DNA from: Acidimicrobiia bacterium
GTDB lineage: Bacteria; Actinomycetota; Acidimicrobiia; IMCC26256; PALSA-610
Reading direction: 5' to 3'
NCBI GenBank assembly: GCA_027494135.1
Contig: JAOSJK010000001.1
Coordinates: forward strand, 227,378-291,377
Length of the DNA stretch: 64,000 nucleotides
Shown: in pieces, positions 38,853 through 49,298 of the stretch
How the letters are laid out: each line of letters starts with the position of its first letter
How positions within the stretch are numbered: position 1 is the first letter of the stretch
Notes under the pieces: model-generated
Databases searched by the model: none
What the model was told of the DNA's origin: nothing
What the model saw: the letters and a program-made list of their open reading frames with translations, nothing else
Made by a program: the position numbers and the translations under genes

Positions 38853-40668
38853 ACATCTCGCCACCGCTCCTGAACCGCGACACCGCGGTCCTCACCCCGT
38901 TCGTCGATGCAGGGATCCTCGACGCTTCGGCCGTGCACGTGGCCGACGCGATCGCGCGGGGCGTCGGCGGCATCGACTTCGAGTCACTGCTCGGCGCGGC
39001 GCTCGCGGCCCGCGCGCCGGCACTCGGTCACGTCTGCATCGTCCCCGCGACCGTCGCCGACTCGATAGTCATCGACGACTCCCGCGCGCCGGCGCCGAAC
39101 GATCTTCCCTGGCCCGACCCCGATCTCTGGGTAGCAGGCATCGCGGCGAGCCCCGCGGTGCGCGTCGCCGACGATCCGCCCGGCCCGGTCGTCCTACCGC
39201 TGGTGTGGGACGGCACGCGCCTCTACCTCGAGCGCTACTGGCGCTATGAGCAGCACGTCGCCGACGACCTGCTGCGCCGAGCAGGCACCCCGGGCGGCGT
39301 CGCCGGCGACTACCCCGATCTCGACTCCCTCCTCGACCCGCTCTTCGGACCCGGCGCCGGCTCCGGGGGCAATCGCCAACGCGAGGCCGCGGAGCGAGCC
39401 CTGACGAGCCGGCTCGTCGTGGTCGCGGGCGGACCGGGGACCGGAAAGACCTACACCATCGCGCGCCTGCTGACAGCCGCCCTCCGAGTGTCACTGGCGC
39501 GCGGGCAGACACTCGACTTCGCGCTCGCCGCTCCGACGGGGAAGGCCTCGGCCCGCATGACCGAGGCCGTGCGCGACGAGATAGCGACAACGGACCTCGA
39601 CCAGCGCGTCTCCGACGCGCTGCGCGATGCCGAGGCGACGACGATCCACCGACTTCTCGGACCGACTCCGGGCATCCGCTTCCGGCACGACCAGACCAAC
39701 CCGCTCCCCCACGATCTGGTCATCGTCGACGAGACCTCGATGGTCTCACTCCCGCTGATGAGCCGGCTGCTGGCCGCCGTCCGTCCCGACGCGACCGTGG
39801 TGCTCGTGGGCGACCCGTACCAGCTGGCAAGCGTCGAGGCCGGTGCCGTGCTGGGCGAGATCGTGGGCACCTCTACGCCCACCAGGCCCGAAGGACCGCT
39901 CGCTCACGACGTCGTGCTGCTCGAGAGAGTGCACCGCTTCGGCGCCGACTCGCCGATAGCGGCCCTCGCCGACGCCGTGCGTGTCGGCGACGCCGACCTC
40001 GCCGTCGACCTCCTGCGCACCGACCGGTCTGGTGAGCTGACCTGGGTCGACGGCGACGATGCAGCAGGCATCTCCGTACTGCAGCAGGAGGCGGCCGCAG
40101 GGGCCGTCGAGGCGATCCGCGCTGCTCACGCCGGCGACGCCTCCGCCGGCATCCGGCACGCCTCCGACCTGAAGGTCCTCTGTGCGACCCGTCTCGGCCG
40201 TCTGGGCGTTGCCGCTTGGAGTGACCGCATCGAGGCTCTCGCGGGCGCGTGCTGCCGGACGCCGGCATCGGACGGCGCTGGTACGTGGGCCGGCCGATCA
40301 TCGTCGTGCGCAACGACTACCTGAACCACCTCAACAACGGTGACGTCGGAGTCCTCGTGGCCGGAGGCGGGCGACCGGCGGTGGCCTTCCCCGCCCCCGA
40401 CGGCATCCGCGAGCTCGCGACCTCTCAGCTCGGGGATGTCGAGACATGGTGGGCGATGACGATCCACAAGAGCCAGGGCTCGGAGTTCAGGCGCGTGATC
40501 GTCTCCCTCCCCCGCCACCCTCACCGATCCTCACCGCGAGCTTCTCTACACGGCCATCACCGCGCCAGTGAGCAGGTCACCCTCGTCGCCGGCGAGGCGG
40601 CGTTGCGGGCCGCAGTCGCCACTCCCGTCGCCAGGGCGTCCGGTCTGGGAGAGCGGCTCTGGCCCTGA
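38849..40668 (+). CDS. recD: RecBCD exonuclease V subunit alpha, RecD helicase (several frameshifts)
   Basis: A superfamily 1B helicase of about 606 residues. Motifs: Walker A GGPGTGKTYT, APTGKASARM, motif II VIVDETSMV, GDPYQLASVEAG, and the C-terminal TIHKSQGSEF. Frame breaks lie near 40250 (before GRRWYVGRPIIVVRNDY) and, in the last 150 bases, twice where ACCGCG should read as ACC-CGC-G (LLYTAITRASEQV). It moves 5' to 3' and works with RecB on the opposite strand. The three genes overlap and form a compact recC-recB-recD operon. Confidence 0.88.
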
Positions 40669-40732
40669 CCACCTGACGGTCAACGACTCCCGCACTGCCA
40701 GATCGGCGTCGTTGCCCGGCGCCGCGCCACGC

Positions 40733-41986
40733 TCACTCGCGTAGTGCGGCCGTGTGGAAGGCGCCTGCCGACACTCCCGACCAATCGGTGCCGGCTCCCG
40801 CGCGGACGGGCGAGCGCCTGTCTACGACCGTTCCGTCTCCGAGCTGACCCTGACTGTTGTCGCCCCAGCACCACAGAGCACCGCTGCGTCGAGTCGCGCA
40901 GGAGTGCTGTCCGCTGCTTGAGACTGCGTCCCATCTGGTCGAGTTGCCGATTCGTTGCGGCGACTCGCGATGGGTCATGGTGCCGTCACCCACCTGGCCC
41001 TGTCCGTTGTAGCCCCAGCACCAGAGCGTTCCACCCCTACGCGTCGCGCACGTGTGGTAGAGGCTGGCGGCGGGGACGGCCCAGCTCGTGGAGCCGCCCA
41101 CGCGCGTCGGCACCCAGCGGTCAGTCGTCGTACCGTCACCCAGTCGGCCGGAGTCGTTGGCCCCCCAGCACCACAGGGCACCGCTCGTGCGCGTCGCGCA
41201 CGTGTGATAGCCGCCGGCCGACGGCCAAGCCCAACTCGTCGAGCTGCCGACTCGCATCGGCTCGTGCCGGTCGGTGGTGGTCCCGTCGCCGAGACGGCCG
41301 TAGGCGTTGTTGCCCCAGCACCACAGGGCACCGCTGGTACGAGTCGCGCACGTGTGTTCGCGGCCGGTAGAGACTGCAGCCCAGCGCGTCGAGCTGCCGA
41401 TGCGCGTCGGGGGAGTGCCGATCTGTCGTGGTACCGTCACCGACCTGACCCTCTTCGTTGTAGCCCCAGCACCACAGGGCTCCGCTGGTGCGAGTAGCGC
41501 AAGTGTACGACTCACCTGCATAGACACCGGCCCAGCTCGTGGAGCCACCTACGCGCGTCGGCGAATGCCGCTCGGTCGTCGTCCCGTCGCCGACCTGTCC
41601 CTGCGCGTTGTACCCCCAGCACCACAGCGCACCGCTCGTCCGCAACGCACACGTGTGATACCCGCCCGCAGAGACACTCGCCCATCTCGTGGATCCGCCC
41701 ACCTTCGTGGGGTCGTGCCGATCGGTGGTCGTGCCGTCACCCAGTCCGCCGAATTCGTTCGCGCCCCAGGCCCAGATGGCCCGACCGGCCGGCCGCGCCC
41801 GCTCCTCCCCGGCGACACCGGGCCGGCCGGACGCGTCGGCGCCGCGCGCCTCGGACGTGACCGATCCGGGGACGGCCGGCCCGCCGGGAGGCCCCGCGAG
41901 AGCCACCGCGGCCGGCGATACAGCGATCGCCAGCGCAGCGATGGTCGCAGAGCTGTCCCTACGCGTCTACTGCTCATGATCCGCAA
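40733..41986 (-). CDS. Secreted RCC1 beta-propeller protein, type 1, copy e (two compensating frameshifts)
   Basis: About 417 residues: signal peptide, half-blade AIWAWGANEFG, six full RCC1 units and the closing half FHTAALRE. The signal-peptide frame shifts near 41945, and the C run (plus-strand G 41409-41413) has one base too many, so the two cancel in length. It shares the TTG-CGG start context with the type 2 genes to its right but has the complete type 1 architecture. Its 3' end converges on recD. Confidence 0.8.
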
Positions 41987-42080
41987 TGTAATGCCTCATC
42001 CCATTCGCCGCGAGCGCTGTCATCTGCCCGCGGGGTGCGGCCGTATGCTCTCCCCTTGCCGGGGCGGCGTCTCCACCTGT

Positions 42081-43350
42081 CTAGCCACCCACGCGCTTCG
42101 GCGAAAGACGGGACGTCGTCGTACCGTCACCCAACTGACCTTGATCGTTGTAGCCCCAGCACCACAGAGCGCCGCTATTTCGCACAGCACAGGTGTGATA
42201 CCTGCCCCCGGAGACCCTCGCCCAGTTGCTGGAGCCACCTACGCGCTTCGGCGAGAGCCGACCGGTCGTCGTACCGTCACCCAACTGACCCCCTCCGTTG
42301 TCGCCCCAACACCAAAGAGCGCCCCTAGTCCGCACAGCACACGTGTGATAATCGCCCGCAGAGACACGCGCCCAGTTGCTGGAGCCACCCACGCGCTTCG
42401 GCGAGAGACGATCGGTCAACGTACCGTCACCCACCTGACCGGCATGGTTGTAGCCCCAGCACCACAGCGCACCACTCTCCCGCAACGCACACGTGTGATA
42501 ACCGCCCGCAGAGACGCGCGCCCAGCTCGTCGAGCCACCAACGCGCGCCGGCGACAACTGGTTCGGTCGTCGTACCGTCACCCACCTGACCCCCTCCGTT
42601 GTTGCCCCAGCACCACAGCGCACCACTCTCCCGCAACGCACACGTGTGATACTCGCCCGCAGAGGCACTCGCCCAGTTGCTGGAGCCACCTACGCGCTTC
42701 GGCAAGAGCCGGTCGGTCGTCGAACCGTCACCCACCTGACCGGAATCGTTGTAGCCCCAGCACCACAGCGCACCACTCGTCCGCGAGGCACACGTGTGAT
42801 AACCGCCCGCAGAGACTGCAGCCCAGTTGCTGGAGCCACCCACGCGCTTCGGCGAGAGCCGACCGGTCGTCGTACCGTCACCCAACTGACCCCCTCCGTT
42901 GTCGCCCCAGCACCACAGAGCACCACTCGCCCGCAACGCACACGTGTGTGCAAACCCTACCGAGACGCTCGCCCAGCCGGTCGAGCCACCCACGCGCGTA
43001 GGCGACGACCGGTTGGTCGTCGTACCGTCACCCACCTGACCGTCGCCGTTGTCGCCCCAGCACCACAGAGCACCACTCGCCCGCAACGCACACGTGTGGT
43101 AATCGCCGGCGAAGACACCCGCCCAGTTCGAGGAGCCGCCCGCTTTCGCCGAGTCGTACCGGTCGGCGCTCGTGCGGTCACCGAGCCGGCCGGACGCGTC
43201 GGCGCCGCGCGCCTCGGGCGTGACCGACCCCGGTCTGGCCGAATCACCGGGAGTTTCGGCGAGACCCACAGCGGCCGGCGACACAGCAACAGCCAATGCA
43301 CCGATCGCCGCGAGGAGAGTACCCATGCGCCTACTTCTCACGAACCGCAA
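42081..43350 (-). CDS. Secreted RCC1 protein, type 2, copy f (one frameshift)
   Basis: Signal peptide ([17 protein letters not shown], cleavage near GLAETPG), a degenerate half-unit [12 protein letters not shown] without its WAWG strand, then seven complete units ending at RVGG and TAG. An extra base near 42559 changes frame after DGTTTE. Units are very similar to one another at the DNA level, showing recent repeat duplication. After the TAG the frame reads TGGDAAPARGEHTAAPRG, a relic of the closing half-blade. Confidence 0.8.
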
Positions 43351-43445
43351 CCTAGCGCCCCATCCCGTTCGCCGCAGGCGCCGTCAGTCACCTGTCGGAG
43401 TGCGGCCGCGTGCTCTTCCCCTGCGGAGGCGGCGCCTCAACCTGC
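43351..43445. repeat. Conserved ~94-bp spacer of the RCC1 array (one of six copies)
   Basis: Related spacers lie at 41987-42080, 43351-43445, 44715-44807, 46078-46171 and 46546-46636, and a short 37-bp version at 47906-47942. All share CATCCCGTTCGC and GCGAGCGCTGT next to the following gene's start. The long versions also carry a segment encoding the old closing half-blade (HTAALR-like); in the short version that segment is still coding, as the 3' end of copy k. The spacers probably hold the promoter and were duplicated with the genes. Confidence 0.7.
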
Positions 43446-44714
43446 CTAGCCACCCACGCGCGCCGGCGAGAGCCGATCGGACGTCGTCCCGTCACCAACC
43501 TGACCCTGCCCGTTGTAGCCCCAGCACCACAGGGCACCACTCACCCGCACAGCACACGCGTGATAGCTGCCCGCAGAGACACTCGCCCAACTCATCGAGC
43601 CACCAACCCGCGTCGGCGAGAACCTATCGGTCGTCGAACCATCACCCACCTCACCGGAATCATTGTCGCCCCAGCACCACAGAGCACCACTCACCCGCAG
43701 CGCACACGCGTGACTACCGCCCGCGGAGGCGCTCGCCCAGCTCGTCGAGCCACCCACGCGCGCCGGCGAGAACCGGTTTGTCAGCGTACCGTCACCTACC
43801 TGACCGGAATCGTTGTAGCCCCAGCACCGCAGCGCACCACTCGCCCGCAGCGCACACGTGTGATAGGCGCCCGCAGAGGCACTCGCCCAGTTGCCGGAGC
43901 CACCAACACGGGTCGGCGAGAGCCGACCGGTCGTAGAACCGTCACCCACCTGACCTCCTCCGTTGTCGCCCCAACACCACAGAGCGCCACTCGTCCGCAA
44001 TCCGCACGTGTGGTAATCGCCGGCGGAGACGCTCGCCCAGCTCGTCGAGCCACCAACGCGCGTCGGCGAGAACCGGTCTGTCGTCGAACCGTCACCCAGC
44101 TGACCAGAATCGTCGTCACCCCAGCACCACAGAGCACCACTCATGCGCACAGCACACGTGTGATAGCCGCCGGCAGAGGCACTCGCCCAGCTCGTCGAGC
44201 CACCAACGCGCTTTGGCAAGAACCGGTCTGTCAACGTACCGTCACCCAACTGACCGGAGCTGTTGTAGCCCCAGCACCACAGAGCACCACTCAACCGCAA
44301 CCCGCACGTGTGATTACCGCCCGCCGAGACACTCACCCAACTCGTCGAGCCACCAACGCGCGTCGGCGAGAACCGGTCGGTCGTCGTACCGTCACCCACC
44401 TGACCGGCGTCGTTGTCACCCCAACACCACAGAGCACCGCTCACCCGCAGCGCACACGTGTGACCCGCACCCGCGGTCACACTCGCCCAGCTCGTCGAGC
44501 CACCCGCCTTCACTGACTCGTACCGGTCGGCGCTCGTGCGGTCACCGAGCCGGCCGGACGCGTCGGCGCCGCGCGCCTCGGGCGTGACCGACCCCGGTCT
44601 GGCCGAATCACCGGGAGTTTCGGCGAGACCCACAGCGGCCGGCGACACAGCAACAGCCAATGCACCGATCGCCGCGAGGAGAGTACCCATGCGCCTACTT
44701 CTCATGAACCGCAA
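43446..44714 (-). CDS. Secreted RCC1 protein, type 2, copy g (intact)
   Basis: Intact 422-residue reference for type 2. The signal peptide is nearly identical to copy f, the N-terminal half-unit [12 protein letters not shown] is degenerate, and seven full units follow ([14 protein letters not shown] cores with DNDAGQ, NSSGQ, DDDSGQ and similar loops). The protein stops at RVGG-TAG. In the same frame the DNA continues AG-TGA-GAASAGEEHAAALRQ, matching the closing half-blade of type 1 proteins. TTG 44714 is the first start; an ATG lies nine bases later. Confidence 0.84.
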   Translation of the reverse strand: MRFMRSRRMGTLLAAIGALAVAVSPAAVGLAETPGDSARPGSVTPEARGADASGRLGDRTSADRYESVKAGGSTSWASVTAGAGHTCALRVSGALWCWGDNDAGQVGDGTTTDRFSPTRVGGSTSWVSVSAGGNHTCGLRLSGALWCWGYNSSGQLGDGTLTDRFLPKRVGGSTSWASASAGGYHTCAVRMSGALWCWGDDDSGQLGDGSTTDRFSPTRVGGSTSWASVSAGDYHTCGLRTSGALWCWGDNGGGQVGDGSTTGRLSPTRVGGSGNWASASAGAYHTCALRASGALRCWGYNDSGQVGDGTLTNRFSPARVGGSTSWASASAGGSHACALRVSGALWCWGDNDSGEVGDGSTTDRFSPTRVGGSMSWASVSAGSYHACAVRVSGALWCWGYNGQGQVGDGTTSDRLSPARVGG

Positions 44715-44807
44715 CCTAGCGCTCCATCCCGTTCGCGGCGAGCGCTGCAATTCACTCATGGGGTGCGGCCGTGTGCTCTCCCCTGCGGAGTCGGTGCCTC
44801 AACCTGT

Positions 44808-46077
44808 CTAGCCGCCAACGCGCGTCGGCGACAACCGGTCGGTCGTCGTACCGTCACCCAACTGACCCGACCCGTTGTAGCCCCAACACCACCGAGCACC
44901 ACTCACCCGCAGCGCACACGTGTGAGAACTGCCCACGGAGACACTCGCCCAGTTCGCCGAGCCACCAACGCGCGTCGGCGACAACCGGTCGGTCGTCGTA
45001 CCGTCACCCAACTGACCCGACCCGTTGTCGCCCCAGCACCACAGAGCACCACTCACCCGCAGCGCACACGTGTGAACACGGCTCATGGAGACACTCGCCC
45101 AGTTCGCCGAGCCACCAATGCGCGTCGGCGACAACCGGTCGGTCGTCGTACCGTCACCCAACTGACCCGACCCGTTGTCGCCCCAGCACCACAGAGCACC
45201 ACTCACCCGCAGCGCACACGTCTGACCCGGGCCCGCGGTCACACTCGCCCAGTTCGCCGAGCCACCCACGCGCACCGGGGCGTGCCGCTCGGTCGTCGTA
45301 CCGTCACCCAACTGACCCGACACGTTGAAGCCCCAACACCACAGAGCACCACTCACCCGCACCCCCACACGTGACATCACTACTCGCTGAGACAATCACC
45401 CAGTTCGCCGAGCCACCCACGCGCACCGGGGCGTGCCGCTCGGTCGTCGTACCGTCACCCACCTCACCGCGATGGTTCCAGCCCCAGCACCACAGAGCAC
45501 CACCCGTCCGCAGTGCACACGTGTGACTCGGGCCCGGGGTCACACTCGCCCAGTTCGTCGAGCCACCCACGCGCACCGGGGCGTGCCGGTCGGTCGTCGT
45601 ACCGTCACCCAACTGGCCGTAGCGGTTGTCGCCCCAGCACCACAGAGCACCACTCGTCCGCACCCCACACGTGTGACCTCCGCCTGCGGAGACATCCGCC
45701 CAGTTCGACGAGCCACCCACGCGCACCGGCGACAACCGGTCGGTCGTCGTACCGTCACCCAACTGACCTTGATAGTTGTAGCCCCAGCACCACAGAGCAC
45801 CACTCACCCGCAACCCACACATGGAAGAACCGCCTGCAGAGACACCCGCCCAGCTCTTGGACTCGCCCGCTTTCATGGGGTCGTACCGATCGGCGATCGT
45901 GCCGTCACCGGGCCGGCCGGACACGTCGGCAGCGCGGGCCTCGGGCACGACCGACCCTCGGCCGGCGGAATCACTGGGAGGCTCGGTGAGACCCACCGCG
46001 GCCGGCGCCAAGACGATCGCAAGCGCAGCAATCGTCGCGAGCAGAGTCCCCATCCGTCTACCGCTCATGAACCGCAA
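44808..46077 (-). CDS. Secreted RCC1 protein, type 2, copy h (one frameshift)
   Basis: Signal peptide ([19 protein letters not shown]), degenerate N-terminal half-unit and seven full units. The C run at plus-strand 45362-45366 has one base too many; removing it gives VTCGVRVSG. Three consecutive units ([20 protein letters not shown]) are almost identical, evidence of very recent unit duplication. It stops at RVGG-TAG; in the downstream relic the HTAA-like part is shifted by one base. Confidence 0.8.
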
Positions 46078-46171
46078 TGCACTGCCCCTTCCCGTTCGCT
46101 ACGAACGCTGTAGGCCATCCGTCGGGTGCGGCGCTGTGTTCTACCAGTGTGGAGGCGGTGCCTCAACCCGT

Positions 46172-46545
46172 CTAGCCACCCACGCGTGTCGGCGAAGGCC
46201 GGTTGGTGGTCGTACCGTCACCCAACTGTCCCTTCCCGTTGTAGCCCCAGCACCACAGAGCACCACTCGCCCGCAACGCACACGAGTGATACCGGCCCGC
46301 ACTGACACGCGCCCAGTTCATCGAGCCACCCGCCTTCACGGTTTCGTACCGGCCGGCGCTAGTGCGGTCACCCGGTCGGCCGGACGCGTCGGCGCCCCTG
46401 GCCCCGGCCCCGGACGTGAACGATGCCGAACCGGCCGACTCACCAGGGGCTCCGCGAGACCCATCACGGCCGGTGACACAACAACTGCCGACACAACGAC
46501 TGCTGCGAGGAGAGCCCCCATGCGTCCACTTCTCATGAACCGCAA
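46172..46545 (-). CDS. Single-unit RCC1 gene, type 2 remnant, copy i (one frameshift)
   Basis: About 124 residues: the type 2 signal peptide and degenerate half-unit, then one RCC1 unit ([24 protein letters not shown]) and the same RVGG-TAG end. The frame changes near 46455, in the segment after GLAEP. Six units are missing compared with its neighbours, most simply by recombination between near-identical repeats. It may be a non-functional remnant or a monomeric blade that assembles with others. Confidence 0.7.
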
Positions 46546-46636
46546 TGTAGCGACCCATCCCGTTCGCGGCGAGCGCTGTCATTCACCGGCGGAGTGCGGC
46601 CGTGTGCTCTCCCCTGGGGGCGGCTTCTAGACCCGT

Positions 46637-47905
46637 CTAGCCGCCAACGAGCGTCGGCGTGAGCCGACCGGTCGTCGTACCGTCACCCAACTGACCTTGA
46701 TCGTTGTAGCCCCAGCACCACAGAGCGCCACGCGCCCGCAACGCACAGGTGTGATACCTGCCCCCGGAGACACTCGCCCAGCTCGTCGAGCCACCGACGC
46801 GCGCCGGCGAGAACCGATCGATCATCGAACCATCACCCACCTGACCGTCGGTGTTCTTGCCCCAACACCAGAGAACACCACTCGCCCGCAACGCACACGA
46901 GTGTGCACCACCCCCAGAGACACGCGACCAGCTCACCGACCCACCCACGCGTGTCGGCGAGAACCGGTCGGTCGCCGTACCGTCACCCAACTGACCGGCC
47001 GCGTTGAAACCCCAGCACCACAGAGCACCACTAGACCGCAACGCACACGAGTGATACCCGCCCGCGGAGACACGCGACCAGCTCACCGACCCACCTGCGC
47101 GCGTCGGCGAGAGCCGGTCGATCGTCGTACCGTCACCGACCTGACCCTCTTCGTTGTAGCCCCAGCACCACAGCGCACCACTCGTCCGCAGTGCACAAGT
47201 GCCCTTTCTGCCAGCGGAGACACCCGCCCAGCTCGTCGATCCACCAACGCGCGCCGGCGTCCACCGGTCGGTCGTCGTACCGTCACCCACCTGACCCGAC
47301 CCGTTGTCGCCCCAGCACCACAGAGCACCACTCGTCCGCGTCGCGCACGTGTGCTCGTCGCCGGCGGAGATACCCGCCCAGTTCGTCGACCCACCTACAC
47401 GCTTCGGCGAGTACCGGGTGGTCGTCGTACCGTCACCCAACTGCCCCCGTGCGTTGTGACCCCAACACCACAACGCACCGCTCGTCCGCACCGCACAGGT
47501 GTGCAACGCGCCGACGGAGACACTCGCCCAGCTCGTCGAGCCACCCACGCGCGTCGGCGAGAGCCGGTCGGTCGCCGTACCGTCACCCAACTGACCCTGC
47601 CCGTTGTCGCCCCAGCACCACAGAGCACCACTCACCCGCAGCGCACACGTGTGCGTCACGCCCGCTGAGACGCTCGCCCAGTTCGAGGAGCCACCCGCCT
47701 TCACGGTTTCGTACCGGCCGGCGCTCGTTAGGTCACCCGGTCGGCCGGACGCGTCGCCGCCCCGGGCCTCGGGTGTGACCGACCCAGGACCGGCCGACTC
47801 ACCGGGAGGCCCGGCGAGAGCCACCGCGGCCGGCGACACAACGACCGCCGACACAACGACTGCTGCGAGGAGAGCTCCCATGCGTCCACTTCTCATGAAC
47901 CGCAA
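46637..47905 (-). CDS. Secreted RCC1 protein, type 2, copy j (intact)
   Basis: Intact, 422 residues. Signal peptide ([16 protein letters not shown], close to copy i), degenerate half-unit [15 protein letters not shown] and seven full units with GALWCWG cores. It ends LVGG-TAG. Downstream in frame TGLEAAPRGEHTAALRR precedes a normal TGA, so only the TAG separates it from a full closing half-blade. TTG start at 47905. Confidence 0.84.
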   Translation of the reverse strand: MRFMRSGRMGALLAAVVVSAVVVSPAAVALAGPPGESAGPGSVTPEARGGDASGRPGDLTSAGRYETVKAGGSSNWASVSAGVTHTCALRVSGALWCWGDNGQGQLGDGTATDRLSPTRVGGSTSWASVSVGALHTCAVRTSGALWCWGHNARGQLGDGTTTTRYSPKRVGGSTNWAGISAGDEHTCATRTSGALWCWGDNGSGQVGDGTTTDRWTPARVGGSTSWAGVSAGRKGTCALRTSGALWCWGYNEEGQVGDGTTIDRLSPTRAGGSVSWSRVSAGGYHSCALRSSGALWCWGFNAAGQLGDGTATDRFSPTRVGGSVSWSRVSGGGAHSCALRASGVLWCWGKNTDGQVGDGSMIDRFSPARVGGSTSWASVSGGRYHTCALRARGALWCWGYNDQGQLGDGTTTGRLTPTLVGG

Positions 47906-47942
47906 CCTAGCGCTCCATCCCGTTCGCGGCGAGTGCTGTCAT

Positions 47943-49112
47943 TCATCCGCGGAGTGCGGCCGTGTGATCGCCTCCGGCCGACACAAAGACCCAGTTCGTG
48001 GCGTCGCCGACACGCCTGGGCTCGTTGCTGTCGATCGTCGTTCCGTCGCCGAGTCGGCCCGCGCGGTTGTCGCCCCAGCACCAAAGTGCACCACTCCGGC
48101 GCGTCGCACAGGTGTGCGAGCCACCCGCCGAGACGGCATTCCAGCTGCGCGATCCTCCGGCACGCGTCGGAACGCTGCGCCCCGAGCTCGTACCGTCGCC
48201 GAGCTGGCCCGTACCGTTGTGACCCCAGCACCACAGCGAATCGTCGGCTCGTGTTGCGCACGTATGGAGATCGCCTGTGGAGACGCTGGTCCAACCGGTA
48301 CGGTTCCCCACGCGAGTCGGAAGTGTGCGATCGACCATCGTGCCGTCGCCCAGCTGGCCGTACTCGTTGTAGCCCCAGCACCACAGCGCGCCACTGGTGC
48401 GTGTCGCACAGGTGTGCGCGTACCCTGCAGAGACGCTCGCCCAGCTCGTCGAGCGTCCGACGCCGACCGGCGCATCGCGGTCGCTGTGCGTGCCGTCACC
48501 GAGCTGGCCGTACTCGTTGTCTCCCCAGCACCACAGCGCGCCACTGCTGCGCGTCGCGCAGGTATGGCTCCGACCCCCGTCCACCTGCACCCAGCTCGTC
48601 GAGCCGCCGATGCGCGTGGGCGCGGGTCGGTCGATCTTGGACCCGTCGCCCAGCCTCCCGGATCCGTTGCTGCCCCAGCACCACAACGCACCGCTGGTGC
48701 GCGTCGCGCACACGTGCCCGAAGCCGGTGGCGACGCCCGCCCAGCTCTCGGACCGACCGACGCGCCGAGGTGTGTGGCGTTCGATGTAGGTGCCGTCACC
48801 GATCTGGCCTACGCCGTTGTTCCCCCAGCACCGGAGGGCGCCGCTGGTGCGCCTCGCGCACGTGTGATAGCCGCCCGCGACGATCTCGGCCCAGTTCGTC
48901 GAGCTTCCGACGCGCATCGGAGTGTGGCGCTCGGTGGTGGAGCCATCGCCCACCTGCCCGTAGTCGTTGGCCCCCCATGCCCAAGCGGACGATCCCGACG
49001 CGCGTCGCTCCTCCGCCGCGCCCACCGCATCCGTCGGGCCGCACGCGCCCGCGAGCGCAAGGACCACTACGAGAGTGCCGCCGGAGAGCCTTCTGCGCCT
49101 GTTGTCTCTCAT
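47943..49112 (-). CDS. RCC1 beta-propeller lipoprotein, type 1, copy k (intact)
   Basis: Intact, 389 residues. The N-terminus is a lipoprotein signal (VVVLALAGAC lipobox) rather than the plain signal peptide of its relatives, so this copy should be membrane-anchored. Half-blade SAWAWGANDYG, six full units and closing half HTAALRG give seven blades. It is the last gene of the array; its 3' coding end is homologous to the non-coding relic in the spacers after the type 2 genes. ATG 49112. Confidence 0.85.
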   Translation of the reverse strand: MRDNRRRRLSGGTLVVVLALAGACGPTDAVGAAEERRASGSSAWAWGANDYGQVGDGSTTERHTPMRVGSSTNWAEIVAGGYHTCARRTSGALRCWGNNGVGQIGDGTYIERHTPRRVGRSESWAGVATGFGHVCATRTSGALWCWGSNGSGRLGDGSKIDRPAPTRIGGSTSWVQVDGGRSHTCATRSSGALWCWGDNEYGQLGDGTHSDRDAPVGVGRSTSWASVSAGYAHTCATRTSGALWCWGYNEYGQLGDGTMVDRTLPTRVGNRTGWTSVSTGDLHTCATRADDSLWCWGHNGTGQLGDGTSSGRSVPTRAGGSRSWNAVSAGGSHTCATRRSGALWCWGDNRAGRLGDGTTIDSNEPRRVGDATNWVFVSAGGDHTAALRG

Positions 49113-49298
49113 GCCCGCTCTCCGCGTAGGTCGACGAACGAGCACTCCCCGCCCGTCGCCTCTGTGAGCAGAGAGCCCACGACAACCTTACGTCTCTCGT
49201 AGGGAGAGCCATCTCTGGGCCACCGCAACCGCCTCCGGGGCAGACGCGGGCGATGTGCGCTCATCACCGGGCTCACCGCCGTCGGCCGGGTGTCTGCG

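Noticed and set aside
18468..40668. A defence island (HipBA plus RecBCD)
   Set aside because: The two are 12 kb apart with metabolic and RCC1 genes between them, and no other defence gene was recognised.
42081..46639. TAG as a recoded (pyrrolysine-type) or programmed read-through codon
   Set aside because: A second stop (TGA) follows within four codons in copies g, h and i, and the downstream relic diverges and shifts frame in h, which fits decay.
42081..47905. CRISPR-like array of short, regularly spaced near-identical DNA repeats
   Set aside because: The repeats are about 150 bp apart, continuously coding on the minus strand, and encode RCC1 units; no cas genes are present.
43410..48800. 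Long plus-strand reading frames opposite the RCC1 genes (Arg/Thr/Pro-rich)
   Set aside because: They are low-complexity antisense shadows of the repeats, with no ribosome-binding sites or domains.
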